A stretch of 64,000 bases of DNA, taken from assembly GCF_042646085.1 (NCBI RefSeq), contig NZ_JBHRSZ010000009.1, positions 248,001 to 312,000 of the forward strand. Direction: 5' to 3'. Made by a program: the position numbers and the translations under genes. The stretch is from Litoribrevibacter euphylliae. GTDB taxonomy: Bacteria; Pseudomonadota; Gammaproteobacteria; Pseudomonadales; Litoribrevibacteraceae. Each line of letters begins with the position of its first letter. The stretch's first letter is position 1. Shown piece by piece: positions 51,521 through 60,612 of this stretch. Under the pieces are notes generated by a model, which worked only from the letters and a program-made list of their open reading frames with translations, was not told the origin of the DNA and made no database searches.

Positions 51521-52476
51521 GCTTTCGCTTTCTTATTCTGATACATCAAGTCATCTGCACGAGCCAATAACTCTTCCAGCTGATCCTCAGAATCTGGAAT
51601 AACCGACACCGCACCTTCCGAAAACTCAAGATCATAGTCCTTGCCTGACGAGGCATTGTATTCAGAGACAGATATTTGAAAGCGATCTACCGCGTCTTGA
51701 GCTTGAGAGGCGTTGGTACTCGTTAGCAACGCAACAAACTCATCACCGCCCAGTCTGGCCACCAAGTCAGAATCTCTGAAACTGTCTTTGAGTAACTCAG
51801 AGAACGCCTTTAGCGCTAAATCCCCTTCGGCATGACCATAGGTATCATTAATGGCTTTAAACTTATTTAGATCAAAGAAAACGATCGACAACGGAATTTG
51901 TTCCCTCACACAGACGCTGAATGCTTGATACGCCAGCGAAATAAAGCCTCGTCGATTGGACATATGAGTCAACTCACATGTGGTGGCCAAATGAATGGCA
52001 GATAGTTCTCGCTCTACCATAGTCGCCATGTCATGCAGCGCTTCCAAGTCAGGATCAGTAAAGGCTCTAGGTTGATGATCCATCAAACATAGTGTCCCTA
52101 AACAAGCGCCATCATTGTGAAACAGCGGATAGCCAGCATAGAAGCGAACATTAGGAGGCTGAGCTACCAAAGGACACTCGGAAAAGCGAGAATCTTCAAA
52201 GGTATCGTCAATGACTAAAGGAGCACCATCTAAAACAACTCGGGTGCAAAATGAGCTTCGGCGTTCAGTCTCTTGCGATGCAAGCCCTTGCCGAGATTTA
52301 AACCATTGTCGCTCACTATCGACCAAACTTACCAACGCAATAGGAACGTTAAATAATTTAGTACAAAGTCGCGTATAACGATCAAAGCGTTCTTCCGGAT
52401 CAGTATCCAGAATCTTTAAAGACCTAAGCGAGTTAAGTCGATCCCCTTCATTCTCTGGTTTTGGATAGGTTCCCAT
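51517..52476 (-). CDS. GAF-GGDEF diguanylate cyclase
   Basis: 319 aa, soluble. A GAF domain covers about 20-155 (DRYTRLCTKLFNVPIALVSLVD, ERQWFKSRQGL, FYAGYPLF and LGTLCLMD). The GGDEF domain follows with FFDLNKFKAINDTYGHAEGD, the active loop RLGGDEF and the inhibitory site RDSD five residues before it. The first helix motif reads LTHMSNRRGF instead of the usual LTGLPNRR. All catalytic residues are kept, so it should be active and product-inhibited. The GAF ligand is unknown. Nothing on its strand upstream within 300 bp. Confidence 0.93.
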   Translation of the reverse strand: MGTYPKPENEGDRLNSLRSLKILDTDPEERFDRYTRLCTKLFNVPIALVSLVDSERQWFKSRQGLASQETERRSSFCTRVVLDGAPLVIDDTFEDSRFSECPLVAQPPNVRFYAGYPLFHNDGACLGTLCLMDHQPRAFTDPDLEALHDMATMVERELSAIHLATTCELTHMSNRRGFISLAYQAFSVCVREQIPLSIVFFDLNKFKAINDTYGHAEGDLALKAFSELLKDSFRDSDLVARLGGDEFVALLTSTNASQAQDAVDRFQISVSEYNASSGKDYDLEFSEGAVSVIPDSEDQLEELLARADDLMYQNKKAKA

Positions 52477-52599
52477 GATCTACCCCATAATTATTATTTT
52501 CTATTCAGTGTAGCAGTGCTCCGAAAGTTCCTAGACTTTATCCATAACTTAATTAATTTTTTTTAACCTTCTCTCAATCTTTAGGTCACTCATGAAAAC

Positions 52600-52769
52600 A
52601 TACACTGGGTTCATAGATTGAAGAGCAAGGAGAAGCGATGGAGAAGTAGTTATTTGTTATCCCCCTATTTAATTGCTAAGTGCTAATTCAGAACTAAGGC
52701 TATTAGTTCAAAGGGAGTACGTGCCATAGTGACTTCCTTGGGTCACCCAGAAAGGGTGGCCTTTTTTTT
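52600..52769 (+). ncRNA. Putative regulatory RNA with terminator (orphan)
   Basis: Neither flanking gene is on the plus strand, yet a plus-strand terminator (GGTCACCC / GGGTGGCC, then eight T) ends at 52769. Just before it lie a perfect hairpin GAACTAA / TTAGTTC (52691-52709) and a stem GTGAC (52729-52733) with GTCAC (52742-52746) that uses the same bases as the terminator arm. An AAGGAG-ATG-stop mini-frame (52638-52649) is present. The 5' end is not known. No known riboswitch or sRNA family is recognised. Confidence 0.4.
52741..52769 (+). terminator. Orphan plus-strand terminator
   Basis: GGTCACCC and GGGTGGCC (one mismatch) with loop AGAAA, then TTTTTTTT. On the minus strand there is no U-run after the stem, so it belongs to a plus-strand transcript. 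Confidence 0.85.
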
Positions 52770-52796
52770 GTTCTGCTGAAAAGCGAACCGCGGCCA

Positions 52797-53990
52797 TCAC
52801 GGCAGTAACTTAACGATCGAACCACCGCTCTTATCGGTCAACAAATACAGAAAACCGTCCGAGCTCACTTCCACATCCCGTATACGCTCACCATAATTTG
52901 ATAAATGACGATATTCCTTCAGTGCTGTCACTGGCGAAATACCCTGCTCTCGAACCATTCGAGTCAGTTCAGACAAGTTAGTTACTTCCAACTGTGCCAA
53001 TAAACGATACTTCAACGCACCAATAAAAAAGTGCCCGTTAAATTGGGGATAGACCTCTCCACGATAAATCGTTAAACCAGACGGGGCGATGGAAGGTGTC
53101 CAATGCCACACAGGTTGCAGCATTCCTTCTCTGTGCGTTTCATCTGTGATCTTGAACCCGCTGTATTCCCGACCATAAGTAATTACAGGCCAACCATAAT
53201 TGGCTCCCGCTTGAATGAGATTCAGCTCATCGCCGCCTCTCGGTCCATGCTCATGAATCCAAAGTGCTTTATTTTGAACGTCATAGACCATGCCTTGGGG
53301 ATTACGGTGACCATAACTGTAAATTTCCGGCAGCGCATAGGCTTGATCTACAAACGGATTATCATCGGGAATTCGACCGTCCTCATGAATTCGCAGAATC
53401 TTGCCCATGTGCGTTGAAAGATCTTGAGCTCGATCCCGATTGCCTCGATCACCGACACTGACATACAGAAAGCCTTGTTCATCAAACGCTAAACGAGAGC
53501 CGTAATGGTGTGTGTTATGGTTCACAGCCTGTGTGACCAGCACATCCTCTAACTCCTGCAATGTCGTTCCTTGCAACCGGCCTCTGGCCACTGCTGTGGT
53601 ATAACCATTCGCCACTTTTTTGGAATAGCTCAAATACACCCAAGATGTGTCATCAAAATTTGGATGCAAAATGACATCCAACAACCCTCCTTGTCCGTCA
53701 TAAACCACTTTCGGGGAGTTAGCAATAATCTGCGATGTTCCTGAAGACAAGTGAAGCTGCTTTAAATGGCCGGACTTTTCCGTCACAAGAACAGAATGCT
53801 CATCAAGAAAGGCAAAGCCCCACGGATAGTCCAGCGAATCAGCGATTACCTTCAACTGAAACGAATAGGCGTTTACCGATAATAGGCACAAACTCAACGC
53901 TTGAATAAGCTTGAGAAAGAGACTTGCGCGCACATTCAAACTACTAAGAGTCCGATCAAAAAGAGGCCGCATACACTTACCATGATCCAT
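52797..53990 (-). CDS. PQQ-dependent sugar dehydrogenase family protein
   Basis: 397 aa with an uncleaved or cleaved hydrophobic start (SLFLKLIQALSLCLLSVNAYS), then a six-bladed propeller of the soluble glucose dehydrogenase/aldose sugar dehydrogenase family. Motifs: YPWGFAFLDEHSVLVTEKSG, GQGGLLDVILHPNF, HHYGSRLAFDEQGFLYVSVGDRGNRDRAQDL and WIHEHGPRGGDELN, with the catalytic His. Periplasmic; oxidises sugars, passing electrons to the respiratory chain. The start is an ATG, with another six codons inward that has a GGTAAG site. It lies 54 bp after the Cfa-like gene, so it may be the last gene of the stress operon. Confidence 0.9.
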   Translation of the reverse strand: MDHGKCMRPLFDRTLSSLNVRASLFLKLIQALSLCLLSVNAYSFQLKVIADSLDYPWGFAFLDEHSVLVTEKSGHLKQLHLSSGTSQIIANSPKVVYDGQGGLLDVILHPNFDDTSWVYLSYSKKVANGYTTAVARGRLQGTTLQELEDVLVTQAVNHNTHHYGSRLAFDEQGFLYVSVGDRGNRDRAQDLSTHMGKILRIHEDGRIPDDNPFVDQAYALPEIYSYGHRNPQGMVYDVQNKALWIHEHGPRGGDELNLIQAGANYGWPVITYGREYSGFKITDETHREGMLQPVWHWTPSIAPSGLTIYRGEVYPQFNGHFFIGALKYRLLAQLEVTNLSELTRMVREQGISPVTALKEYRHLSNYGERIRDVEVSSDGFLYLLTDKSGGSIVKLLP

Positions 53991-54044
53991 GTCCGCTTGT
54001 CAGTGAAGAGTTGATCTGATCAGTGTAGTGCACTTTCGACTAAT

Positions 54045-55388
54045 TTAGTGTGACGTTTGCTTATTCTCCGGTTTGGCATACATCACGTGAGCAACACCGA
54101 TTTGTCGCTCAGAAAAGCCACCTTCGCAGTAACTCAAATAGAATTGCCACATCCGGATAAACTCTTCGCTGTAGCCCAATCCACGAACCTCTTCTAAGCG
54201 AGACATAAACCCATGTTGCCAAGCGTTCAGAGTTCGAGCGTAATGTTCAGCAAAGTCCGCCATATAAACCATTCTTAAATCAGAGTGATTCATTGCTGCG
54301 GTATTTAATGCGTGAATGGAAGGAATACAACTGCCGGGGAAAATATAGCGTTGTATGAAATCTACCTGTTTACGAGCGTTTTCATACCGTTGGTCTACGA
54401 TGGTAATGGCTTGAAGAAGCATCATGCCGTCAGCTTTCAATAATGATGAGCACTTCTTAAAAAAGGTTGGATAATACTTCCAGCCGACGGCTTCAATCAT
54501 TTCGACAGAAACCAGCTTATCGAACTGCCCTTCAAGATAACGATAGTCCGATTTGAGTAAGGTGATTCGATCCGTCAGCCCTTCCGCCGAAATCTGCGTT
54601 TGCGCAAACTTGTACTGTTCTTCAGAAATGGTGGTGGTCGTTACTTTACAACCATAATGCTTGGCAGCGTAGATTGCCAAACTTCCCCACCCCGTACCTA
54701 CTTCAAGTAAATGATCATCTTCACAAAGTTTTAGCTTTTCACAAATGACTTGAAGCTTATTCAGAGACGCTTCTTCCATCGTGGCATCGTCAGTAGGAAA
54801 GATACCTGCGGAATACATCATGGTCGGATCGAGAAACAGCTGAAAAAAGTCATTCCCCAAATCATAGTGCGCCGCAATATTACGGCGTGAACCTTTCTCG
54901 GTATTCTGATTCAAGGAATGGAACCACTTGAGCAAAGGCGCGCTTAACTTAGCGATCCCTCCTTCCATGTTGTCGACCACATCAATGTTTCGAACCAACA
55001 CCCGAACCAACATCGTTAAATCTGGCGTCGACCAATCACCCGTCATATAAGCTTCGGCGGCGCCAATACTGCCTCCGGTAAGAATATCTCGATAACAACT
55101 GGCATCGTGAATCACTAATTCCGCAGAAAGCTCCGAATCAGCCTGACCAAACCGATATTCCTCGTCATTTTTACCAGACAAATCACCAGTCAAATCACCA
55201 GTTAACTCACGAATTAGAATCGTTCCGGTATGAATCTGACTCAATTGCGCTAATACCAAGCGACGAGCGATCTGAATAACCCACCCCGACAACATGCCCT
55301 TCGGCTTCGCCTCATCCGATAACTTTAACTCCGCCACAGCCCCGGCGTATTTGTACTCTTTCGACGACTGAAACTTAGATGGTGCCAT
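54045..55388 (-). CDS. Cyclopropane-fatty-acyl-phospholipid synthase-like methyltransferase
   Basis: 447 aa. N-terminal lipid-binding part, then a SAM methyltransferase with NIAAHYDLGNDFFQLFLDPTMMYSAGIF, LLEVGTGWGSLAIYAA and the QVDFIQRYIFPGSCIPS motif. These match Cfa, including the YDLGNDF segment. It should add a methylene or methyl group to unsaturated acyl chains in the inner membrane. Relatives in RpoE-ChrR regulons (CfaA of Rhodobacter) produce modified, including methylated furan, fatty acids. The last coupled gene of the operon, 24 bp after DUF1365. Confidence 0.92.
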   Translation of the reverse strand: MAPSKFQSSKEYKYAGAVAELKLSDEAKPKGMLSGWVIQIARRLVLAQLSQIHTGTILIRELTGDLTGDLSGKNDEEYRFGQADSELSAELVIHDASCYRDILTGGSIGAAEAYMTGDWSTPDLTMLVRVLVRNIDVVDNMEGGIAKLSAPLLKWFHSLNQNTEKGSRRNIAAHYDLGNDFFQLFLDPTMMYSAGIFPTDDATMEEASLNKLQVICEKLKLCEDDHLLEVGTGWGSLAIYAAKHYGCKVTTTTISEEQYKFAQTQISAEGLTDRITLLKSDYRYLEGQFDKLVSVEMIEAVGWKYYPTFFKKCSSLLKADGMMLLQAITIVDQRYENARKQVDFIQRYIFPGSCIPSIHALNTAAMNHSDLRMVYMADFAEHYARTLNAWQHGFMSRLEEVRGLGYSEEFIRMWQFYLSYCEGGFSERQIGVAHVMYAKPENKQTSH

Positions 55389-55412
55389 GTTCTTCTCCCG
55401 AGAGGTCTTGTG

Positions 55413-56303
55413 CTATTGCTGTGAATGATTGGTTTGGCTTAGCTTGGGATGATCATAAAAAGGCGCACGTTTACACCAAAGCTTAAATGCTTGCCAATAA
55501 ATGCCCGTTACCACTTTTACGGTCATTAATGGCTGGCGGATCAGCTGCTTCGACAATTCACGTTCAATGGATCTTTGTTCGAGTCTCAACGTCGCATCAA
55601 AATGTTTTTCGGTCATGTCCTGATTTGCCGCATTCAATGTATCTGACACTGACAAACGATTTTCCATGTGTACGTGAAGTACTTGATCCGGATGGCTGAA
55701 CATCCAGCGATAATCCATATTCATAGGATTGAATGGCGAGACATGAAACGCTTTTTCAAACTCAAAGAGATGATTGCATCGCCCCTTGGGCTGATAGCTG
55801 TAATCTGGGTAAGCCCGGTTTTTACCTTGAGGATTAACAGGCAGCACATAGTGATGGCGTTCATCCCATGGTGTATTCGTTATCTCTGACAATATGCAGA
55901 CCAAATTCTCATGCTCATCAAAGCAGTAGTAAAACGTGACAGGATTAAATAAGAAATTAAACAACCTTAGGTGCGTCAACATACGAACAGAACGAATAGA
56001 TACGTCTGTTATATGTTGCTGTTTCAGTGAACCTTCCGCTGCCTCAATGACCGCCTGTTTCAAACATTCAGTTTCAGGTTGAAAGTAATCTCTCCTGCGG
56101 AAACTGACTAGGTTAAAGCGTTCTAATGATGTGTACCATTTAGAAGAAAAGAGCGACGGTAACTCATCCAAATCCAAATAAAACATAAAAATCGGATAGC
56201 GAAACTCATGCGATACGGGAACAAACCGCCGATGACGAACCCACCCAGTGTAGAGCCGACTCTGCAACGATTCATTTACACTGTCTTTTGCAATGTCGTT
56301 CAC
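55413..56303 (-). CDS. DUF1365 family protein
   Basis: 296 aa, matching DUF1365 (PF07103): YTGWVRHRRFVPVSHEFRYPIFMFYLDLDEL, LFNFLFNPVTFYYCFD, the GRCNHLFEFEKAFHVSPFNPM block. Several His and Asp positions are conserved, hinting at an enzyme. The GTG start overlaps the stop of the FAD oxidoreductase by 4 bp. DUF1365, an FAD oxidoreductase and a Cfa-like protein are a fixed trio in many proteobacteria, often under RpoE-ChrR control, and linked with altered fatty acids. No catalytic role is proven. Confidence 0.93.
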   Translation of the reverse strand: MNDIAKDSVNESLQSRLYTGWVRHRRFVPVSHEFRYPIFMFYLDLDELPSLFSSKWYTSLERFNLVSFRRRDYFQPETECLKQAVIEAAEGSLKQQHITDVSIRSVRMLTHLRLFNFLFNPVTFYYCFDEHENLVCILSEITNTPWDERHHYVLPVNPQGKNRAYPDYSYQPKGRCNHLFEFEKAFHVSPFNPMNMDYRWMFSHPDQVLHVHMENRLSVSDTLNAANQDMTEKHFDATLRLEQRSIERELSKQLIRQPLMTVKVVTGIYWQAFKLWCKRAPFYDHPKLSQTNHSQQ

Positions 56304-57610
56304 AGTGTCACCCCGAAACGCTCGGCAACTCTTAAACCGCTATTAACGCCATCTTCATGGAAACCATTAAACCAATAGGCACCACAATAATGAGTTCGGT
56401 GTTTTGCATTAATTCGATGATGATCTTGCTGTGCCGCAATGCCATCTAAAGTAAAAACCGGGTGGCTGTACTGGTAAGACGCGATTATTTTACTTGGATC
56501 AATCTCTGTTGAACGGTTAAGAGTGACTAAAAAGGTTTCCGGCGCATCATGAAAATTCTGCAAAATATTCATGTTGTAGGTAACTAATGCACGGTCACTG
56601 CAACGTTGTGGAATATGATAATTCCAACTGGCCCAGGCCAGCTTACGTTTTGGTAATAAACGCGTGTCCGTATGTAAGACCACATCGTTCATCTGATAAG
56701 GGATAGCCGATAAAATTCGATGCTCATCGGGTGTCGGTTCCGCCAACAGCGCTAACGCCTGATCACTGTGGCAAGCAAAGATCACTTGATCAAACTCATG
56801 ACTCTGACCCGACTGTGTTTGCAGAACTACTTTATCCTCATAACGATGGACTCTGGCAATCGGTGTATTGAGATGAATATTGTCTTTAAATGGCTGCGTT
56901 ATCGGCTCAATATAACTGGCAGAACCACCCGTCAGCACTCGCCATTGCGGGCGTTCATCAACACTGAGCATCCCATGATTATTAAAAAATCGAAGGAAGA
57001 ACTTTAACGGGAAATCCATCATCACTTCTTCAGACGCAGACCAAATCGCCGCCCCCATAGGAATGATGTAATGATGCCGAAATGCGTTCGAGTAGCGATG
57101 CGCTTGCAGAAACTCACCCAGAGTCTGATGTTCTGAAATACCATCGCAATCTAAAGCCATAACGGTTTGTTTATTGAATTTCAAAATATCGTAGACCATT
57201 CTCAAAAACGAAGGCCTAACCATATTGATTCGCTGAGCAAACAGGCTGTTCAACGAAGTGCCGTTGTACTCCAACCCCGTGTTTTCACAACGGACACTAA
57301 AGCTCATGTCAGACGCTTCACTCTTCACCCCGAGCTCGTCCATAAGCTTAATAAAGTTAGGATAGGTCCAATCATTAAACACGATAAAGCCCGTGTTTAC
57401 CGGATAAGACTTCCCTTTAAGCGTGACATGCTTGGTGTGAGTATGGCCGCCTAAATAATCATTTGCTTCAAACATGCTGACGTGATGAGAACGACTTAAT
57501 AGGTAACCTGCGGTCAGTCCCGCAATACCAGAACCTATGATCGCAACCCGTTGACCCGGCGGAAGTGTTTCAGCAGATGGAGTCATATTAGAAAAGGCAG
57601 CCATATTCAT
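56300..57610 (-). CDS. FAD-dependent amine-oxidase-type oxidoreductase
   Basis: 436 aa. FAD site RVAIIGSGIAGLTAGYLLS at about 22-40, then EANDYLGGHTHTKHV (the GGHT of this group), NTGFIVFND and a C-terminal YCGAYWFNGFHEDGVNSG, which closes the flavin site. The protein belongs to the group of flavin monoamine oxidase/desaturase-like proteins that sit with DUF1365 and Cfa-like genes; a role in oxidising the modified fatty acid is plausible. Overlap of 4 bp with DUF1365. Start ATG at 57610; another ATG two codons inward. Confidence 0.9.
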   Translation of the reverse strand: MNMAAFSNMTPSAETLPPGQRVAIIGSGIAGLTAGYLLSRSHHVSMFEANDYLGGHTHTKHVTLKGKSYPVNTGFIVFNDWTYPNFIKLMDELGVKSEASDMSFSVRCENTGLEYNGTSLNSLFAQRINMVRPSFLRMVYDILKFNKQTVMALDCDGISEHQTLGEFLQAHRYSNAFRHHYIIPMGAAIWSASEEVMMDFPLKFFLRFFNNHGMLSVDERPQWRVLTGGSASYIEPITQPFKDNIHLNTPIARVHRYEDKVVLQTQSGQSHEFDQVIFACHSDQALALLAEPTPDEHRILSAIPYQMNDVVLHTDTRLLPKRKLAWASWNYHIPQRCSDRALVTYNMNILQNFHDAPETFLVTLNRSTEIDPSKIIASYQYSHPVFTLDGIAAQQDHHRINAKHRTHYCGAYWFNGFHEDGVNSGLRVAERFGVTL

Positions 57611-57662
57611 CTTGTTAATACCCTATGCGTAAACTCTTGCGGTGAATTCCATTAGTGAATGC

Positions 57663-58115
57663 CTAAACCATTCGTTTTTTAAGCTGCTGGATTACTGAGC
57701 CCAACACCGGAATGTGCTCGTACAATAATTTCCCACCATCAAAATAATCTCTGTGGTAATACACCTTATGATCAAAACGAATATGGCTTGAACCTTCGAT
57801 GGTAATCTCTTTACCTCGGTTCAGACGCGGATGCACGTAACGCATCGACCAGATCAGCATGGCGTCTTCTTGATTGATCCAGGCTTGGTGAAAATCGAAG
57901 CAGCAGTAATCAAGATTTTCGTAAACAGACTCACAATAGTCTTTAAACGCAGATAATCCTTCAATTCGGTGAAAACTGTCTTCAAACACCATGTCACCTT
58001 GATAGACCTGATCAATCAACGGCCCCTGAGCATTATCCGCATTTAGGTGATGAAATAGATCTTTAAAGCGTTCGACAACCTTTCCAGCCATGGTTTCTGC
58101 TTCAGTTTGTTCCAT
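57663..58115 (-). CDS. SnoaL/NTF2-like protein
   Basis: 150 aa of the nuclear transport factor 2 fold: VVERFKDLFHHLNADN at the start, a DMVFEDSFHRIEGLSAFKDYCES block and the closing sheet HIRFDHKVYYHRDYFDGGKLLYEHIPVLG. Similar small proteins occur with stress-linked FAD oxidoreductases and desaturases and may act as a chaperone or isomerase for a lipid-like ligand. The ATG shares its A with the desaturase stop (TAATG), a mark of coupled translation. Confidence 0.88.
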   Translation of the reverse strand: MEQTEAETMAGKVVERFKDLFHHLNADNAQGPLIDQVYQGDMVFEDSFHRIEGLSAFKDYCESVYENLDYCCFDFHQAWINQEDAMLIWSMRYVHPRLNRGKEITIEGSSHIRFDHKVYYHRDYFDGGKLLYEHIPVLGSVIQQLKKRMV

Positions 58116-59134
58116 TACTCTGCCCTCGGTATCGGATGTTCAATCTGCGCGCCTGCTTGATTTGCTCTTCCTTCTTTCAAGATACGCTCGGGAACCGGAT
58201 TCAGATCATAGACAATACCAAGCCACGCCAGGCACTTCAGAAGCCCATAGGAAATATCAACTTCCCACCAATAGAACCCTTGCCGAGCAGACACGGCAAA
58301 CCGATGATGATTGTTATGCCAGCCCTCGCCCAGAGTAACTAAAGCCAACAAGGCGTTATTGCGACTTTGATCCGGTGTTTTGAAACGACGAGACCCCCAC
58401 ACGTGCCCCAAAGAATTAATGGTGAAGGTTCCGTGAAAGAGTAGAACCGTTGATATGAAGAATCCCCAAACCAGCATTTGCCAGCCGCTCGTACCTGATT
58501 CTGGATACACCCAAAGAAGTAACTCACCCAAGCCAAACATCGATAAAGCAAATAAGACTGGCACCAAAGAGTCATAACGGTTAATGAATTTAAGCTCCGG
58601 GTACTTTGCAAAATCCTTAATAACCGAGTAATCCGTTTTAAAGCCTGCATCACTGGTGAACCATCCAAGATGGCTCCACCAAAACCCATGGGCCACCGGC
58701 GAGTGAATGTCGTCCTCTCGATCCGAGGACTTATGATGCTTCCTATGATGAGAGGCCCACCACAACGGCCCTCGTTGTGCCGCAGAATTCCCCAGAACGG
58801 CAAATACGAACTGCCAACGTCTGCTGGTTTTAAAGGCCTTGTGTGCGAAATAACGATGATAGAAAGCGGTAATGGCAAACATCCTCAGCCAGAACATTGC
58901 CAAACACACACCAACCGCGATCGGACTGTACCCCACCAGAAACACACTCAAACAGGCCAGATGAATCAACACAAATGGCAAGCATCGTAACCAATTTACG
59001 TTTCTGGACGCTTCAGTTTCGACATCCTGTGAATGCAAATCCGCCTCTGAATCAAACCATTGAAGAACATTGACCCAAAACCGCGTAACGGCCTTATTCG
59101 TCACCACGACCCCCTTGCTTAGTCGAGTGTTCAT
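58115..59134 (-). CDS. Acyl-lipid/acyl-CoA delta-9-type desaturase
   Basis: 339 aa membrane di-iron desaturase with all three His boxes: HRYFAH (93-98), HRKHH (130-134) and HNNHH near 290. Four hydrophobic helices. An N-terminal extension of about 45 residues precedes the first helix. It introduces a double bond into acyl chains, probably at C9. The start overlaps the photolyase stop by 4 bp (ATGA). In the same operon as a Cfa-like methyltransferase, so it could provide the unsaturated acyl substrate. Confidence 0.93.
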   Translation of the reverse strand: MNTRLSKGVVVTNKAVTRFWVNVLQWFDSEADLHSQDVETEASRNVNWLRCLPFVLIHLACLSVFLVGYSPIAVGVCLAMFWLRMFAITAFYHRYFAHKAFKTSRRWQFVFAVLGNSAAQRGPLWWASHHRKHHKSSDREDDIHSPVAHGFWWSHLGWFTSDAGFKTDYSVIKDFAKYPELKFINRYDSLVPVLFALSMFGLGELLLWVYPESGTSGWQMLVWGFFISTVLLFHGTFTINSLGHVWGSRRFKTPDQSRNNALLALVTLGEGWHNNHHRFAVSARQGFYWWEVDISYGLLKCLAWLGIVYDLNPVPERILKEGRANQAGAQIEHPIPRAE

Positions 59135-60612
59135 AACGGCAATTCATAAGATTTAGAGGGCATCATTGGCATCAGTTCTTGCTCATGGACTGATTCCCCT
59201 TTGAACCAAGCTTTGGTTCGTTGGGTCGCCGTTTTATGGTCCACCATAGGATAGGCATACCCCAGGTTATGACGTTGTTGCGAGCTCGGGTTATGAATGG
59301 ATTTTGCGTTTAACGACGCCAACTCAGGCACGTACTGACGGATGAAATCCCCATCCGGATCAAATCGTTCTGACTGTCGGGTTGGATTAAAAATCCGAAA
59401 ATACGGTGCCGCATCAACGCCTGTGGACGCACTCCACTGCCAGCCGCCGTTATTTGATGCGAGATCGCCATCCACCAGCTTGGACATGAAATAAGCCTCA
59501 CCCCAACGCCAATCGATGAACAAATCTTTAGTGAGGAACATTGCGACTATCATTCGTAAACGATTATGCATCCAGCCCGTTTGGTTCAACTGGCGCATAG
59601 CCGCATCCACAATAGGAAACCCTGTTTGACCATCACACCATTGTTTGAAAGCCCGTTCATCGTGCTGCCAAGGCAGCTGATCCGTCTCGTCTTTGAAGGC
59701 TTTATGTTTCGATAACTTAGGATAAAAGAACATCAGATGACGATAAAAATCACGCCATATCAGTTCATTTATCCAGCTCTCCAGCCCTGGATTACCAGCG
59801 TCCAATTGACCATTATTGGCATTCAAGGCCACCTGAACACACTGTCGTGTGGTCAGCACGCCAATAGCTAAATACGGCGATAAACCACTGGTTGCCGCCA
59901 AATTGGGGTAATCACGGTTCTCTTGATAATGACGCGCTTTGTCATCAACAAAGTCGTTTAACATCTGGTGAACCGCTTCTTCACCAATCGGCCATGAGGC
60001 GTCTCGATTCGAGTGTTCAGGTAAGCCCGCTTCGATGGCATCAAGTGCCTTTAGATCGGTTTGAAGATTAGGCAAGGTTTGACTCTGTGGTAGAGACGCA
60101 ATTGGTCTGGCCAGATCATAAAAGCGTTCGAAATAAGAACGCTTAAACGCGGTATAAACCTTAAAGCACTCACCCTGCTTATTAGTGATTTGCCCAGGCG
60201 CAACAACACACTGATCATCAAAGCCAGAGCATTGCACACCTTGAGCAATGAGTTTGTTTTGGATCTGAGTCTCTAAAGTACTCTCATTTACCTCGTACTG
60301 ACGGTTGAAATACACATGCGTAATCCCGTTGGATATCACTAACTCTTCTAACGAGTTAGCTGTGTTTTCGAACGTCGAGGTTTTTAATACAACGAAAGGC
60401 ACATTAAGGTGATTCAGTGACGCAGCAAGCGTTCTGAGATGTTTCACAATCAGCGACCGCTGCGCTGGAGAAACCTGATGTTTATCCCATTCCCACTCAG
60501 ACAAGCAAAAAACACCAATGGTAGGCTCACCATTTAAGGAAGCCGTCATCGCATGATGCAACGCCGGATTATCGTAGACTCTTAAATCGCGCTTAAACCA
60601 GACTGCGTTCAT
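59131..60612 (-). CDS. phrB: Deoxyribodipyrimidine photolyase
   Basis: 493 aa, class I CPD photolyase. N-terminal antenna domain starts MNAVWFKRDLRVYDNPAL and has YFNRQYEVNE, the Asn-Glu antenna site of the folate (MTHF) type. The FAD part has MRQLNQTGWMHNRLRMI, DLASNNGGWQWSASTG with the electron-transfer Trp, and YFRIFNPTRQ. It uses blue light to split pyrimidine dimers. It overlaps both neighbours by 4 bp, inside the stress operon. Confidence 0.96.
   Translation of the reverse strand: MNAVWFKRDLRVYDNPALHHAMTASLNGEPTIGVFCLSEWEWDKHQVSPAQRSLIVKHLRTLAASLNHLNVPFVVLKTSTFENTANSLEELVISNGITHVYFNRQYEVNESTLETQIQNKLIAQGVQCSGFDDQCVVAPGQITNKQGECFKVYTAFKRSYFERFYDLARPIASLPQSQTLPNLQTDLKALDAIEAGLPEHSNRDASWPIGEEAVHQMLNDFVDDKARHYQENRDYPNLAATSGLSPYLAIGVLTTRQCVQVALNANNGQLDAGNPGLESWINELIWRDFYRHLMFFYPKLSKHKAFKDETDQLPWQHDERAFKQWCDGQTGFPIVDAAMRQLNQTGWMHNRLRMIVAMFLTKDLFIDWRWGEAYFMSKLVDGDLASNNGGWQWSASTGVDAAPYFRIFNPTRQSERFDPDGDFIRQYVPELASLNAKSIHNPSSQQRHNLGYAYPMVDHKTATQRTKAWFKGESVHEQELMPMMPSKSYELPL

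Noticed and set aside
52638..52649. ATG-GAG-AAG-TAG mini-frame after AAGGAG as a real gene
   Set aside because: Three codons only; kept as part of the RNA finding, not called a CDS.
52600..52769. c-di-GMP (GEMM) riboswitch beside a diguanylate cyclase
   Set aside because: The conserved GEMM core sequences are not seen, and the downstream gene on that strand is absent.
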